Assembly: GCA_012031335.1 (NCBI GenBank)
Contig: JAAUTT010000323.1
Span: 1 to 5,902, forward strand
Length of the DNA stretch: 5,902 nucleotides
Direction: 5' to 3'
Source: Bacteroidales bacterium
GTDB taxonomy: Bacteria > Bacteroidota > Bacteroidia > Bacteroidales > JAAUTT01
The notes under the pieces are model-generated. The model was given only the letters and a program-made list of their open reading frames with translations. It was not told where the DNA came from and did no database searches. A program made the translations under genes and the position numbers. Positions 1 through 5,902 of the stretch are shown one piece after another; the stretch's first letter is position 1; each line of letters opens with the position of its first letter.

Positions 1-433
1 AGTTTCCCTAAAAGTTGTTTTCACCGAGAGTACTATCAATAACGGCATCCACTGCAACACCCGACAGATGTTTCTGCTCATCAAGCGGAATACCCAGTTT
101 ATCAAAGGTTGCCTTTAACTCGGGATCAATTTCGTCCAGACTGGCATATTTTGCCTGTTGTTTAGGAGCTGCATAAAATATTATATCCTGATAATTGATA
201 TCAGGAATTTTAAGATGCGCCCATTGCGGCATTTTCATATTCTGCCAGTACCTAAATGCTTTTAACCGGAATTCCAACATAAATTCCGGTTCATTCTTCT
301 TTTTTGAAATCAGCCTCACAACATCTTCATTCAGGCCTTTGGGTATAGTATCTGTTTCTATATCGGTAATAAAGCCATATTTATATTCGCGCGAGGTTAC
401 CTCATTCAATATATCATCCTGCAAATCGCTCAT
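1..433 (-). CDS. sufB: Fe-S cluster assembly scaffold protein SufB, N-terminal part (truncated by window edge, one frameshift)
   Basis: SufB is the core subunit of the cytosolic SufBCD complex, on which Fe-S clusters are built. The first 138 or so residues match the Bacteroidota form of the family: YKYGF near residue 18, GLNEDVVRLISKKKNEPE, MLEFRLKAFRYWQ, then YYAAPK-like IFYAAPK, DPELKATFDKLGIPLDEQK and SGVAVDAVIDS. The family normally continues DSVSVKTTF. Here the frame runs into a stop at 8-10, but skipping one base near 26-30 gives DSTSVKTTFRET up to position 1, so the gene continues beyond the window (full SufB is about 480 residues). The ATG at 431-433 is the natural start. The gene is divergent from thiL across a 126-bp spacer containing a promoter candidate and a palindrome. 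SufC, SufD and SufS would be expected further left on the minus strand, by inference. Family identity is very secure; whether the frameshift is real is not. Confidence 0.93.
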
Positions 434-460
434 TTATCGAATATTAAATTCATCTGCACT

Positions 461-483
461 TTATTTAGACTAATTCTAAATAA
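461..483. promoter_or_regulatory. Perfect palindrome at the sufB transcription start, candidate operator
   Basis: Two perfect 9-bp arms, TTATTTAGA (461-469) and TCTAAATAA (475-483), flank the 5-bp centre CTAAT. The palindrome lies just downstream of the sufB -7 box, where the sufB transcript should start. On the sufB strand the core TTAGAATTAGTCTAA resembles the 7-1-7 inverted repeat bound by Fur/PerR-family metal or peroxide regulators. DtxR-family and Rrf2/IscR-type regulators are alternatives. Suf genes are commonly controlled by iron, oxidative stress or Fe-S status, so an operator is sensible here. The regulator itself is not in the window, so its identity is inferred only. There is no T-tract or GC-rich stem to suggest a terminator. 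Confidence 0.5.
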
Positions 484-486
484 TGG

Positions 487-494
487 CAAATATA
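487..494 (-). promoter_or_regulatory. sufB -7 promoter box (TATATTTG)
   Basis: On the minus strand this reads TATATTTG, an exact match to the Bacteroidota primary sigma factor -7 consensus TAnnTTTG. It lies 53 bp upstream of the sufB ATG, and the predicted start falls inside the palindrome at 461-483. A clear TTTG -33 box at the ideal spacing is not visible, although the upstream stretch is rich in TTTG-like words. Confidence is therefore moderate. Confidence 0.45.
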
Positions 495-526
495 CAAAAC
501 AAAATCAAATAATCATACCGATTGAT

Positions 527-534
527 TTAATTTG
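527..534 (+). promoter_or_regulatory. Weak candidate thiL -7 box (TTAATTTG)
   Basis: TTAATTTG matches TAnnTTTG at all defined positions except the second base and lies 25 bp upstream of the thiL ATG. No convincing -33 element is seen at the usual distance. This is the best candidate in the spacer but is weak. Confidence 0.22.
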
Positions 535-559
535 CCCTTTCATTATTAAACAAAAACCA

Positions 560-1604
560 ATGACAGAGCGGGATAAAAAGATAACCGAACTTAAGGAGCT
601 GGGAGAGTTTCAATTAATTGAAGCACTCACAAAAGACATTCAGCTTTACCACAAGACCACTATTAAGGGGATTGGAGACGATGCCGCCGTTATTGACTGT
701 GGAGATAAGGCAATGGTTGTTACCACCGATATGCTGATGGAAGGAATACATTTTAATTTAATATACACTCCTCTGAAACATCTGGGTTATAAAGCCGCTG
801 TGGTGAATTTCTCGGATGTGTATGCCATGAATGCACACCCCAAACAAATGGTGGTATCGCTGGCTGTTTCCGGAAAATTTACTTTTGAAGCACTACAGGA
901 TTTATATGCCGGCCTTAAACTGGCTTGCGATACCTATCAGGTTGATTTTGTAGGTGGCGATACCACATCTTCGGTTACAGGTATGGCCCTCAGCATTACT
1001 GTTATAGGAGAAGCCGAAAAGGATAAGGTTACTTACCGAAACGGAGCACAGGTAAACGATCTTATTTGTGTCACAGGCGATTTGGGAGCGGCTTATCTGG
1101 GTCTTCAGATTCTGGGAAAGGGAAAAGAAACTTTTTGAACAAAATAAAGGGTTCCAGCCAAAACTTGAAGGATATGATTATGTGCTGAAACGTCAGTTGA
1201 AACCGGAAGCAAGAAAAGATATCGTAGAATTTTTTGCAGAACAAAATATAAAGCCAACTTCTATGATTGATATTTCGGACGGACTATCGTCGGAGTTATT
1301 GCACATATGCAGCCAGAGCGATACCGGATGTAAGGTTTTTCAGCATAAAGTTCCTGTTGAAGAAAGAGCTGAGTCAGTGGCCAATGAGTTTAGTATTGAA
1401 CCCCTTGTTTGTGCACTTAATGGTGGAGAAGATTACGAACTTTTATTTACTGTTCCTTTGGAAGCATACGAGAAGCTTATCCGGAATAGCGAAATATCCA
1501 TTATTGGCCATATCACAGATAAAAGTGAAGGCCGCTATATGATTACCGAATCGGATACGGCTATAGAGTTAAGGGCGCAAGGCTGGAACGCCTATGAAAG
1601 TTAA
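560..1604 (+). CDS. thiL: Thiamine-phosphate kinase ThiL (one frameshift)
   Basis: ThiL phosphorylates thiamine monophosphate to thiamine pyrophosphate with ATP, the last step of cofactor synthesis in the cytosol. The gene is seen as two overlapping frames. The first (560-1138) carries GIGDDAAVI (residues 37-45), TTDMLMEGIHF (55-65), NFSDVYAMNAHP (83-94), VGGDTTSS (131-138) and CVTGDLGAAYLG (170-181). The second carries MIDISDGLSSEL (about 236-247) and GGEDYELLF (about 289-297), the conserved C-terminal substrate and metal-binding motifs. Removing one G from the GGG at 1114-1116 joins LGLQIL directly to EREKKLFEQ, as in relatives, and yields a normal 347-residue protein. The ATG at 560 is preceded by AT-rich DNA without a Shine-Dalgarno sequence, usual in Bacteroidota. 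The gene ends 8 bp before the convergent response regulator gene, with no obvious terminator between them. Confidence 0.95.
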
Positions 1605-1612
1605 AGTTGGAA

Positions 1613-2310
1613 TTAACCATTTCTGTATTTAATTTGAGCATAAAAGGCTTCCTTATAAAGATCGCCAATGGGAATCAGGTTTCCCTGGATCTTTATTCGC
1701 TGCCTTTCAATACTCTCGATATGAAGCAGATTTATCATATACGATTTATGTACCCTTACAAACGCAGGCTTGGGTAAGAGGTTTTCGAGTTCGGAGAAAG
1801 TAAATGATGTTAATATTTTCCCTTTTTTGGTAATGATACACCTGAAGTCGCGCATTCCCTCGATGTAATAAATATCTTCGGTAAAACCTTCACAATCCTG
1901 TAGTCGCTTTTCACAAAACATAACCCGAATTCTCTTCACTGCCTGCAACGATATTCATGGAACATGCTTTAAAAAACAGCCTGAGAAAACCTTTCGAATG
2001 AATAGGGTTTTAACAGATAATCGATAACATTCAGATCGAACCCTTTAACAGCAAACTCGCTGTGGGCTGTAGTCAGAATCACAGGTGGTTTAACGGGTAA
2101 GGATTCAAGCATCTGAATTCCGGTCATATTTTTCATCTGGATATCCAAAAAAACCAGAAAGCCTGGGTTCTGGAGAATAAAACCTACAGCTTCGGTACAA
2201 CTGTTAAAGGTTGCAACAAATTTCAACTGGGGCAAACGTTGGATAAAGCCTGTGATCTTATCAAGTGCCAGGGGTTCGTCATCAATCGCAATACAATTTA
2301 TCTGTTCCAT
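1613..2310 (-). CDS. LytTR-family response regulator (three frameshifts)
   Basis: This is the cytosolic response regulator of a LytS/LytTR-type two-component system. The receiver domain (residues 1 to about 113) shows the acidic pair D10-D11, the phosphoacceptor D56 in FLDIQM, T80/T81 in ILTTAHSEFA and K101 in YLLKP. The LytTR DNA-binding domain (about 130-232) shows EDIYYIEGMRDF, FVRVHKSYMINL, IESIERQRIKI and IPIGDLYKEAF. The raw sequence splits these into two ORFs (1969-2310 and 1613-1948, the latter with an apparent TTG start). One fewer A at 1971-1976, one more A at 1915-1918 and one more A at 1883-1886 (plus-strand runs) restore the linker AVFKACSMNIVAGSEENSG, then YVFVKSDYRIVKVFTED. The repaired length is 699 nt, 232 residues, typical for the family. 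The ATG follows the kinase stop codon directly (0 bp), so the two genes are surely cotranscribed. The target genes are unknown. Confidence 0.9.
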
Positions 2311-3314
2311 TTAACAAGGAATTTCAAGATCGACAATGAATTCTGATGAAGTATGACTGATATTGAGTTTACAACGGTCGCCATACAACAAATTCAACCT
2401 TCGGGCAATATTTTCCAATCCCAGATTCCCGGGATGATCAGATGCAGGCTGCGAAAATGTTGCTGAATTTTTACAGGTAAAATGTACCTTTTCGTCCTCG
2501 TGACGAAAATGAATATCAATAACAGGCAATTTCCCCATATTTACAGAATGTTTATAGGCGTTTTCAACAAAGGAAACAAATAATAAAGGTGGAACCATTA
2601 CCATTGCAGTTGTGCCTTCAATAGTAAGGCGGGTGTAGCTTTCCACAGGAATTCGCAGCTGTTCCAAATGAATAATATGCTGTATGTTTTCAAGTTCTTT
2701 GTCAAAAGGCACCTTTTCGGTTTTTGTTTCGTAAAGCATATAGCGAAGAATAGAAGATAGAGCAATGAGCGCATCCGATGCTTTATGAGGATTTTTGAAT
2801 ATCAGTGCATCAATATTATTCAGGGTGTTAAAAAGAAAATGATGATTCAGTTGTGATCTTAACAGTTCCAACTCCATGCTCAGGCTCTGTCGCTCCAGTT
2901 CTGTCTTTTTAGTACTTTCAGTAATCCAGCTTATAAATCCTCTTACCAGACTTCCACAATTACCAATGATGAAAGACCCCAGAATAGTAGGGAGCATTTG
3001 AACAAATTTTAAAAGTGGATTATTCGAAAATATCACATACTTGTAAAGAAAGAAAAAAGAGAAGGTAACAAAAGCCGAAGTTCCAACAGATAACAAAAAT
3101 AAATCAGAAATTTCTTTTGCAATATAATCCGATAAAGAAAGAAATAATGTGCATAAAAGATAACCGCAGCCCAAACTCCATTTATCAGAAAAATTCCCAT
3201 ATGCTGAAAGATATAGCCGAAACCTTCACTTAACTGGAAACTTATCAGCCCTGCAAAAAGGCAATAGGTCCCCCAGAAAAAAAGATGAAGAATAATTTTC
3301 AGAATCCAATGCAT
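2311..3314 (-). CDS. LytS/YehU-type membrane sensor histidine kinase (one frameshift)
   Basis: This is an inner-membrane sensor kinase that should phosphorylate the regulator encoded immediately downstream. The N-terminal 125 or so residues are strongly hydrophobic, probably four membrane helices, with no periplasmic sensor domain visible. A short linker rich in Glu, Leu and Gln leads into the His_kinase (PF06580-type) domain: LRSQLNHHFLFNTLNNID, with the likely phospho-His at about residue 159. Relatives usually have NPHF, so the His in place of Pro is a small deviation. Further on are the N-box FVENAYKHS (about 249-257) and the G-box GNLGLENIARRL (about 296-307). The raw reading is split into 3033-3314 and 2311-3174. 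One extra A in the A5 run at 3095-3099 joins KKFLIYF to LLSVGTSAFV and gives a 334-residue protein. The ATG at 3312-3314 lies 35 bp after the DUF2867 stop. The signal sensed cannot be read from the sequence. Confidence 0.9.
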
Positions 3315-3349
3315 TTAATTTGGAATTAGATGATTATACTAAAAATTGT

Positions 3350-3873
3350 TTACGTTTCCTGCGCTCTTTTTATCAGTTGTTTCATAAAACTTTTTACAAT
3401 GGAGCGATGAAAAGGCTTTACAAAGAAAAAATAAATTTTACCTGTAATATTATGAAAATGAACAATTGTTATGGAATATAAAACATGCTTATCGTTTTGG
3501 GAATCCAATAGCAGAGAGGATCGAAACTCAAGATGCTTATCGTCTTCACCGAAAACAATCTCATTTTCATTCCGTTGCACAATGTTAAACATGCCAACTT
3601 TGCAACCTGCCTCAATCCGTTGATCTTTTGCAACAGGCACCTCCGGGTAATCGTGTTTAAGTCCGATAAACCTTACAAGAAAGTTTCGAAGACGCAACAG
3701 TCCTCTAACCCAACCCGGACTGATATTGGAAAATTCTTTAAAGAAATAGTCTATTGACAAATTTCTTTTCGAAGTAAAAAAAAGATAAAAGCATCGGAAT
3801 AATGAATTTCAGATAAAACGTTCGAAACAATTGATTGTGCCGGAATTACCCTGCTTGAATTAACTTTTTGCAT
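3350..3873 (-). CDS. DUF2867-family protein (one frameshift)
   Basis: The function is unknown. The protein resembles the DUF2867 family: PGWVRGLLRLRNFLV followed by IGLKH (about residues 53-73), GEDDKHLEFR (109-118), VHFHN (138-142) and VKPFHR (152-157). These are the conserved blocks I recall for that family, known mainly as a stand-alone or C-terminal domain in bacteria. The raw ORF starts at an unconvincing TTG at 3760 and lacks the family's N-terminal part. Adding one A to the A8 run at 3776-3783 extends it upstream through NVLSEIHYSDAFIFF, carrying the expected SDAF-like motif, to an ATG at 3871-3873. This gives 174 residues. The repaired start overlaps the end of the membrane protein gene by 14 bp, which suggests translational coupling. 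No signal peptide or membrane helix is evident, so it is probably cytosolic. Family assignment rests on memory of the motifs. Confidence 0.75.
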
Positions 3874-4264
3874 ACACTGTTTCTTCTTTACGGATCAGAG
3901 GAATTAAACAGCAAACAACAGGAATAGCGCAAAGTGTCACTATTATAACCGAAGGTATCCCCTTGAAATGCCAAAAATAAAACTCGGCAAAGATGCGAAT
4001 ACTATAAAAACCAGCTACTAATCCCAGAAACAGTCGACCTACGGCATTTTCAAGAATCAAACGCGTATGGCGTAACAAAATAAAAGTGAAATAAAACAAC
4101 AATAAATTCGCTATTACATTAAATGTGAGCATTATATTCCTGTTATCATCGGTTAGTGCCGAAAGAGTATGCTCCCATTTGAACATCCAGTAAAAAGGAA
4201 GATGGAATAACAAAAATAAAAGGTTTAAATACCCTGCGATTTTTAAGAGAACTGTATTTTTCAT
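3860..4264 (-). CDS. Small four-helix membrane protein, unknown function
   Basis: I do not recognise this 134-residue protein. It has four hydrophobic stretches that look like membrane helices, at about residues 7-28, 44-64, 75-97 and 104-124. The tail is short and charged (RKEETVYAKS). There is no catalytic motif. The open frame extends upstream to 4351, but the ATG at 4262-4264 (MKNTVLLKIAG) is preferred because the extra 29 codons run through a hairpin and a promoter-like region and are not protein-like. It is the only complete gene in the window that needs no frameshift repair. Its stop overlaps the repaired start of the DUF2867 gene by 14 bp, so the pair is probably cotranscribed and perhaps functionally linked. 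The kinase and regulator follow downstream. Confidence 0.7.
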   Translation of the reverse strand: MKNTVLLKIAGYLNLLFLLFHLPFYWMFKWEHTLSALTDDNRNIMLTFNVIANLLLFYFTFILLRHTRLILENAVGRLFLGLVAGFYSIRIFAEFYFWHFKGIPSVIIVTLCAIPVVCCLIPLIRKEETVYAKS

Positions 4265-4286
4265 ATCAAAAAATTTAAATTCTCTC

Positions 4287-4317
4287 CAAAGATGCCTTAC
4301 CTCCAAATTTTTAACAA
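4287..4317 (-). promoter_or_regulatory. Candidate promoter for the membrane protein/DUF2867/kinase/regulator group
   Basis: On the minus strand, TTG (4317-4315) is followed after 20 bp by CATCTTTG (4294-4287), one mismatch from the Bacteroidota -7 consensus TAnnTTTG. The box ends 22 bp before the ATG at 4264, giving a short leader. The -33 element coincides with one end of the inverted repeat at 4315-4344, so a protein bound there could affect this promoter. This is a motif match only. Confidence 0.33.
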
Positions 4318-4344
4318 TAATTATCTGCAAACTGATAATTATTG
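4315..4344. repeat. Perfect 11-bp inverted repeat between hydrolase and membrane protein genes
   Basis: CAATAATTATC (4315-4325) and GATAATTATTG (4334-4344) are exact reverse complements separated by 8 bp. The repeat begins 14 bp after the stop of the upstream hydrolase gene and overlaps the -33 region of the next promoter candidate. The stem is almost all A/T. On the minus strand it is followed by TTAAAAATTT rather than a clean T-tract, so it would be a weak intrinsic terminator. An operator for a dimeric regulator, possibly the LytTR regulator of the same operon, is an alternative. Confidence 0.6.
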
Positions 4345-4358
4345 GCTGCAAAAGCGTT

Positions 4359-5605
4359 TTAATTTTTCAGCAAAAAAATCACCTCAACTTTTTTAATATG
4401 CTCATAACAGTTTTTAAACACTTCTTCTTCAATACTCTGCCATCCGCTGTAACTACCCGGCTTCCATTCCCCGCCGTTGGTAATAAAAACGATACCAAAA
4501 TCTTCCTTTTCGGAAAAATATAAGCCACTGAGTAGGCCATATGCATCTCCTGAATGACCAAGCACCTCAACCCCCTGGATTAAACGGTTTGTTTTCATGC
4601 ATCCCAGTGCATATGTTGTAAAAAAATCTTTTTCGGTATCACCATTAGAGCCATTATACTTCCAAACGACTTCATGCATCCTAACTACAGCCGTATCCGA
4701 TAAAATTCTGATACCGTTTAAAATACCCTTTTGCTGGTGTAGCATCATAAAGCGGGTTAAATCGTCAACCGATATCCGTAGTCCACCCTGAGGAGCAAAA
4801 AGCACAGCATTTGAACCAATAATATAATCGTCCAAATTGCGATCAGGAGGACGAACGCCTTTCCAATTATCAGTTTGGGGTATCCATTTGGCATTTTCCA
4901 TTCTGTAAATTACAGCTACCTGGTTGATGTCGGGAAGATTTCGTACATCAAAACTGCATGTCATTTGCAAAGGTTTAAAAATGTGTTCTATGCAATATTT
5001 ATCAAATCGTTTTCCGGAAAGGCGTTCTATTAAAGTTCCCAATATTCCAAAATTGATATTGGCATAGGAAAAGTAACCAGATACCGGACGCTGAGTTTTG
5101 CTCCACATATCCTCGGTAAAATACTCTCCACCAGACATCAAAACTGATGATATTAAGGATAGGGTTTTTGCCGGTACGATGCTGAAAGAAAACTGTCATA
5201 TCCTGTTCCATCGCGTAACCCAGATGTATGAGACATTAACATGGCAAATGTGACAGGAATTTCCGGGAAGGCGGGATTCCTCAGTTCAAAACCAATAAAC
5301 GGGCTTACATCATCATTCAGCTTAAACAAGCCTTGATCGTACAACTGCATTATTGCTGTTACTGTAACCATTTTGGAAACTGAAGCTATCCGGAACGAGG
5401 TATTTTCGGTGAGTGGAAGATTGCGCTCAATATCCCTTAATCCATCACTAAATGAATATATCAGCTTCCCTTTGTTTATAATATTTACCGTAAGCCCAAC
5501 AGCAGTATGCTTTTCTTTTATAGTTTTCAGTTGTTTTGTGATATCCTGGCAAAAGCTCAATAACGAGATATTTGCGGCTAGCATCAAAAAGAAGAATTTT
5601 TTCAT
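4359..5605 (-). CDS. Secreted serine hydrolase, beta-lactamase/PBP4 (class C-like) fold (one frameshift)
   Basis: This is a penicillin-binding-protein-like serine hydrolase, probably periplasmic. The protein starts with a signal peptide (MKK, hydrophobic core, then SFC-QD near residue 20). The Cys there has Phe before it, so a lipoprotein is less likely than ordinary signal cleavage. Catalytic motifs are S75-V-S-K78 in FRIASVSKMV, Y-A-N at about 181-183 in GYFSYANINFG, and H-S-G at about 351-353 in LGHSGDAYG. The blocks HTSGLRDG (126-133) and FAPQGGLRIS are typical of this group. The raw frame stops at 5153 after YRQKPYP. Adding one base in the run at 5162-5169 (plus-strand GGGTTTTT) joins it to LISSVLMSGGEYF and gives 415 residues. 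All three catalytic motifs are present, so an active enzyme is expected once repaired. The substrate may be a D-peptide, an ester or a beta-lactam and cannot be told from sequence; calling it a resistance gene would be unjustified. Confidence 0.88.
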
Positions 5606-5640
5606 AGAGAAAAGATTTCAGGGTAAGCTCATCTTCTCTT

Positions 5641-5674
5641 CAAATATAAAGGCTTAATATTTGCATTTACACAA
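5641..5674 (-). promoter_or_regulatory. Promoter of the serine hydrolase gene
   Basis: The minus strand reads TATATTTG at 5648-5641, an exact match to the Bacteroidota -7 box TAnnTTTG, 35 bp upstream of the hydrolase ATG. A TTG at 5674-5672 lies 23 bp further upstream and may serve as the -33 element, although the spacing is slightly long. This is the same octamer as in front of sufB. Confidence 0.45.
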
Positions 5675-5679
5675 TTAAA

Positions 5680-5760
5680 ATGAATAATTCAATTCAACAT
5701 ATGCTTTACCGAATTCTTCTTTGGCTCAAACAAGGGGAGGAAAAGAAATATGTTGTTTAA
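5680..5760 (+). CDS. Possible 26-residue small ORF before the terminator
   Basis: An ATG at 5680 opens a 26-codon frame (begins MNNSIQHMLYRILLWL, ends KKYVV, stop TAA at 5758-5760). It lies between the divergent promoter region and the plus-strand terminator at 5791-5820. It has an amphipathic Leu/Lys-rich character and no run of a single amino-acid codon, so a classical attenuation leader peptide is not indicated. A near-consensus -7 box (AATATTTG, 5656-5663) precedes it. It may be chance; it is listed because something on the plus strand must supply the transcript that the terminator ends. Confidence 0.2.
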   Translation: MNNSIQHMLYRILLWLKQGEEKKYVV

Positions 5761-5790
5761 ACCATGATTAATTTTAAAACATACATCAAG

Positions 5791-5820
5791 CCTCCTGCAC
5801 ACCGGGAGGCTTTTTATTTT
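5791..5820 (+). terminator. Strong rho-independent terminator hairpin
   Basis: The arms AAGCCTCC and GGAGGCTT form an 8-bp stem around a loop of about 9 nt (TGCACACCG) and are followed on the plus strand by TTTATTTTTAT. The minus strand has no T-tract after the stem, so the signal is directional. It sits only about 10-15 bp upstream of the ATG at 5828. It therefore either ends a short plus-strand transcript (the small ORF or an untranslated RNA) or acts as an attenuator in the leader of the downstream gene. Confidence 0.72.
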
Positions 5821-5827
5821 TATAACC

Positions 5828-5902
5828 ATGGCGATCAAAAAAAATCCTTAGCCTTGCAAGCTGCTGTACTGGGACTAACAGGTGTGGTTCTGGGAGCGGC
5901 TA
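5828..5902 (+). CDS. Start of a small membrane protein, possibly DUF423 family (truncated, one frameshift)
   Basis: Only the first 75 bases lie in the window. As written the ATG at 5828 reads MAIKKNP and stops. With one more A in the A8 run at 5837-5844 it reads MAIKKKSLALQAAVLGL then TGVVLGAA to the edge. That is a short basic start followed by a membrane helix, resembling the N-terminus of DUF423 proteins (typically an AAVLGALAVALGAFGAHAL-like helix). The same hydrophobic frame is also open without repair from an ATG at 5764, but that longer version would be translated through the terminator hairpin and is less likely. The deciding GAFGAH motif lies beyond the edge, so the family call is tentative. 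Confidence 0.4.

Noticed and set aside
195..473. Plus-strand ORF of 92 codons opposite sufB
   Set aside because: It lies antisense to well-conserved sufB codons, has low-complexity Phe/Ser composition and resembles no protein family.
1068..1140. Programmed ribosomal frameshifting in thiL and the other split genes
   Set aside because: The sites share no slippery heptamer or downstream structure, occur in unrelated genes, need shifts in both directions, and affect families not known to use recoding.
1267..1542. Plus-strand ORF inside thiL
   Set aside because: It is a shadow frame of the conserved C-terminal ThiL region.
3333..3338. TATAAT on the minus strand upstream of the histidine kinase
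   Set aside because: It matches the E. coli-type -10 box, but Bacteroidota primary sigma factors prefer TAnnTTTG, and the kinase is probably transcribed from upstream genes.
4359..4400. A further frameshift at the C-terminus of the hydrolase
   Set aside because: The tail VEVIFLLKN after CYEHIKK looks unusual and lies next to A/T runs, but there is no conserved C-terminal motif to decide the frame.
4597..4791. Plus-strand ORF opposite the hydrolase gene
   Set aside because: It is antisense to a gene with clear catalytic motifs and has no recognisable features.
5373..5657. Plus-strand ORF opposite the hydrolase N-terminus
   Set aside because: It is antisense to the signal peptide and SxxK region, and its composition is that of a reverse-complement shadow.
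5764..5902. Continuous plus-strand frame from the ATG at 5764 to the window end
   Set aside because: It would be translated through the terminator hairpin and begins with a segment that does not look like a signal or membrane start. The ATG at 5828 with one A restored gives a more natural membrane protein start, though the alternative is not excluded.

Overview
The window is chromosomal DNA that looks like a member of the Bacteroidota, probably Bacteroidales-like. Four things point there: the protein sequences of SufB and ThiL, a LytS/LytTR-type sensor and regulator pair, AT-rich intergenic DNA without clear Shine-Dalgarno sequences, and promoter boxes matching the Bacteroidota -7 consensus TAnnTTTG. 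No mobile element, CRISPR array, tRNA or rRNA was seen.

Layout. Positions 1-433 (minus strand) hold the N-terminal third of sufB (Fe-S cluster assembly). A 126-bp divergent spacer follows, with a sufB promoter candidate and a strong palindrome. Then comes thiL (thiamine-phosphate kinase, plus strand, 560-1604). It converges, with an 8-bp gap, on a minus-strand block. In transcription order that block is a secreted serine hydrolase of the beta-lactamase/PBP4 fold (5605 to 4359), a four-helix membrane protein (4264 to 3860), a DUF2867-type protein (3873 to 3350), a LytS-type histidine kinase (3314 to 2311) and its LytTR response regulator (2310 to 1613). The last four are packed tightly (14-bp overlap, 35-bp gap, 0-bp gap) and probably form one transcript. 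The right end has a divergent spacer with promoter elements, a very small ORF and a strong plus-strand hairpin terminator. The start of a small membrane protein gene (possibly DUF423) is cut off by the window edge.

The dominant observation is that nearly every gene is split by single-base frameshifts that can be repaired exactly, mostly by adding or removing one base in a homopolymer. There are nine proposed sites: 3 extra bases and 6 missing bases. After repair sufB, thiL, the response regulator, the kinase, the DUF2867 gene and the hydrolase each read through as one family-typical protein. I interpret this as indel error in the underlying assembly rather than gene decay, so these genes are annotated as single CDSs spanning the fragments. 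Several raw ORF starts (a TTG start for the LytTR part, a TTG start for the DUF2867 part, an internal start for the kinase) are artefacts of this.

I do not see an undescribed biological system here. The most useful leads are the operator-like palindrome at the sufB promoter, a perfect 11-bp inverted repeat in front of the membrane protein gene, and the grouping of the two uncharacterised proteins with the two-component system.
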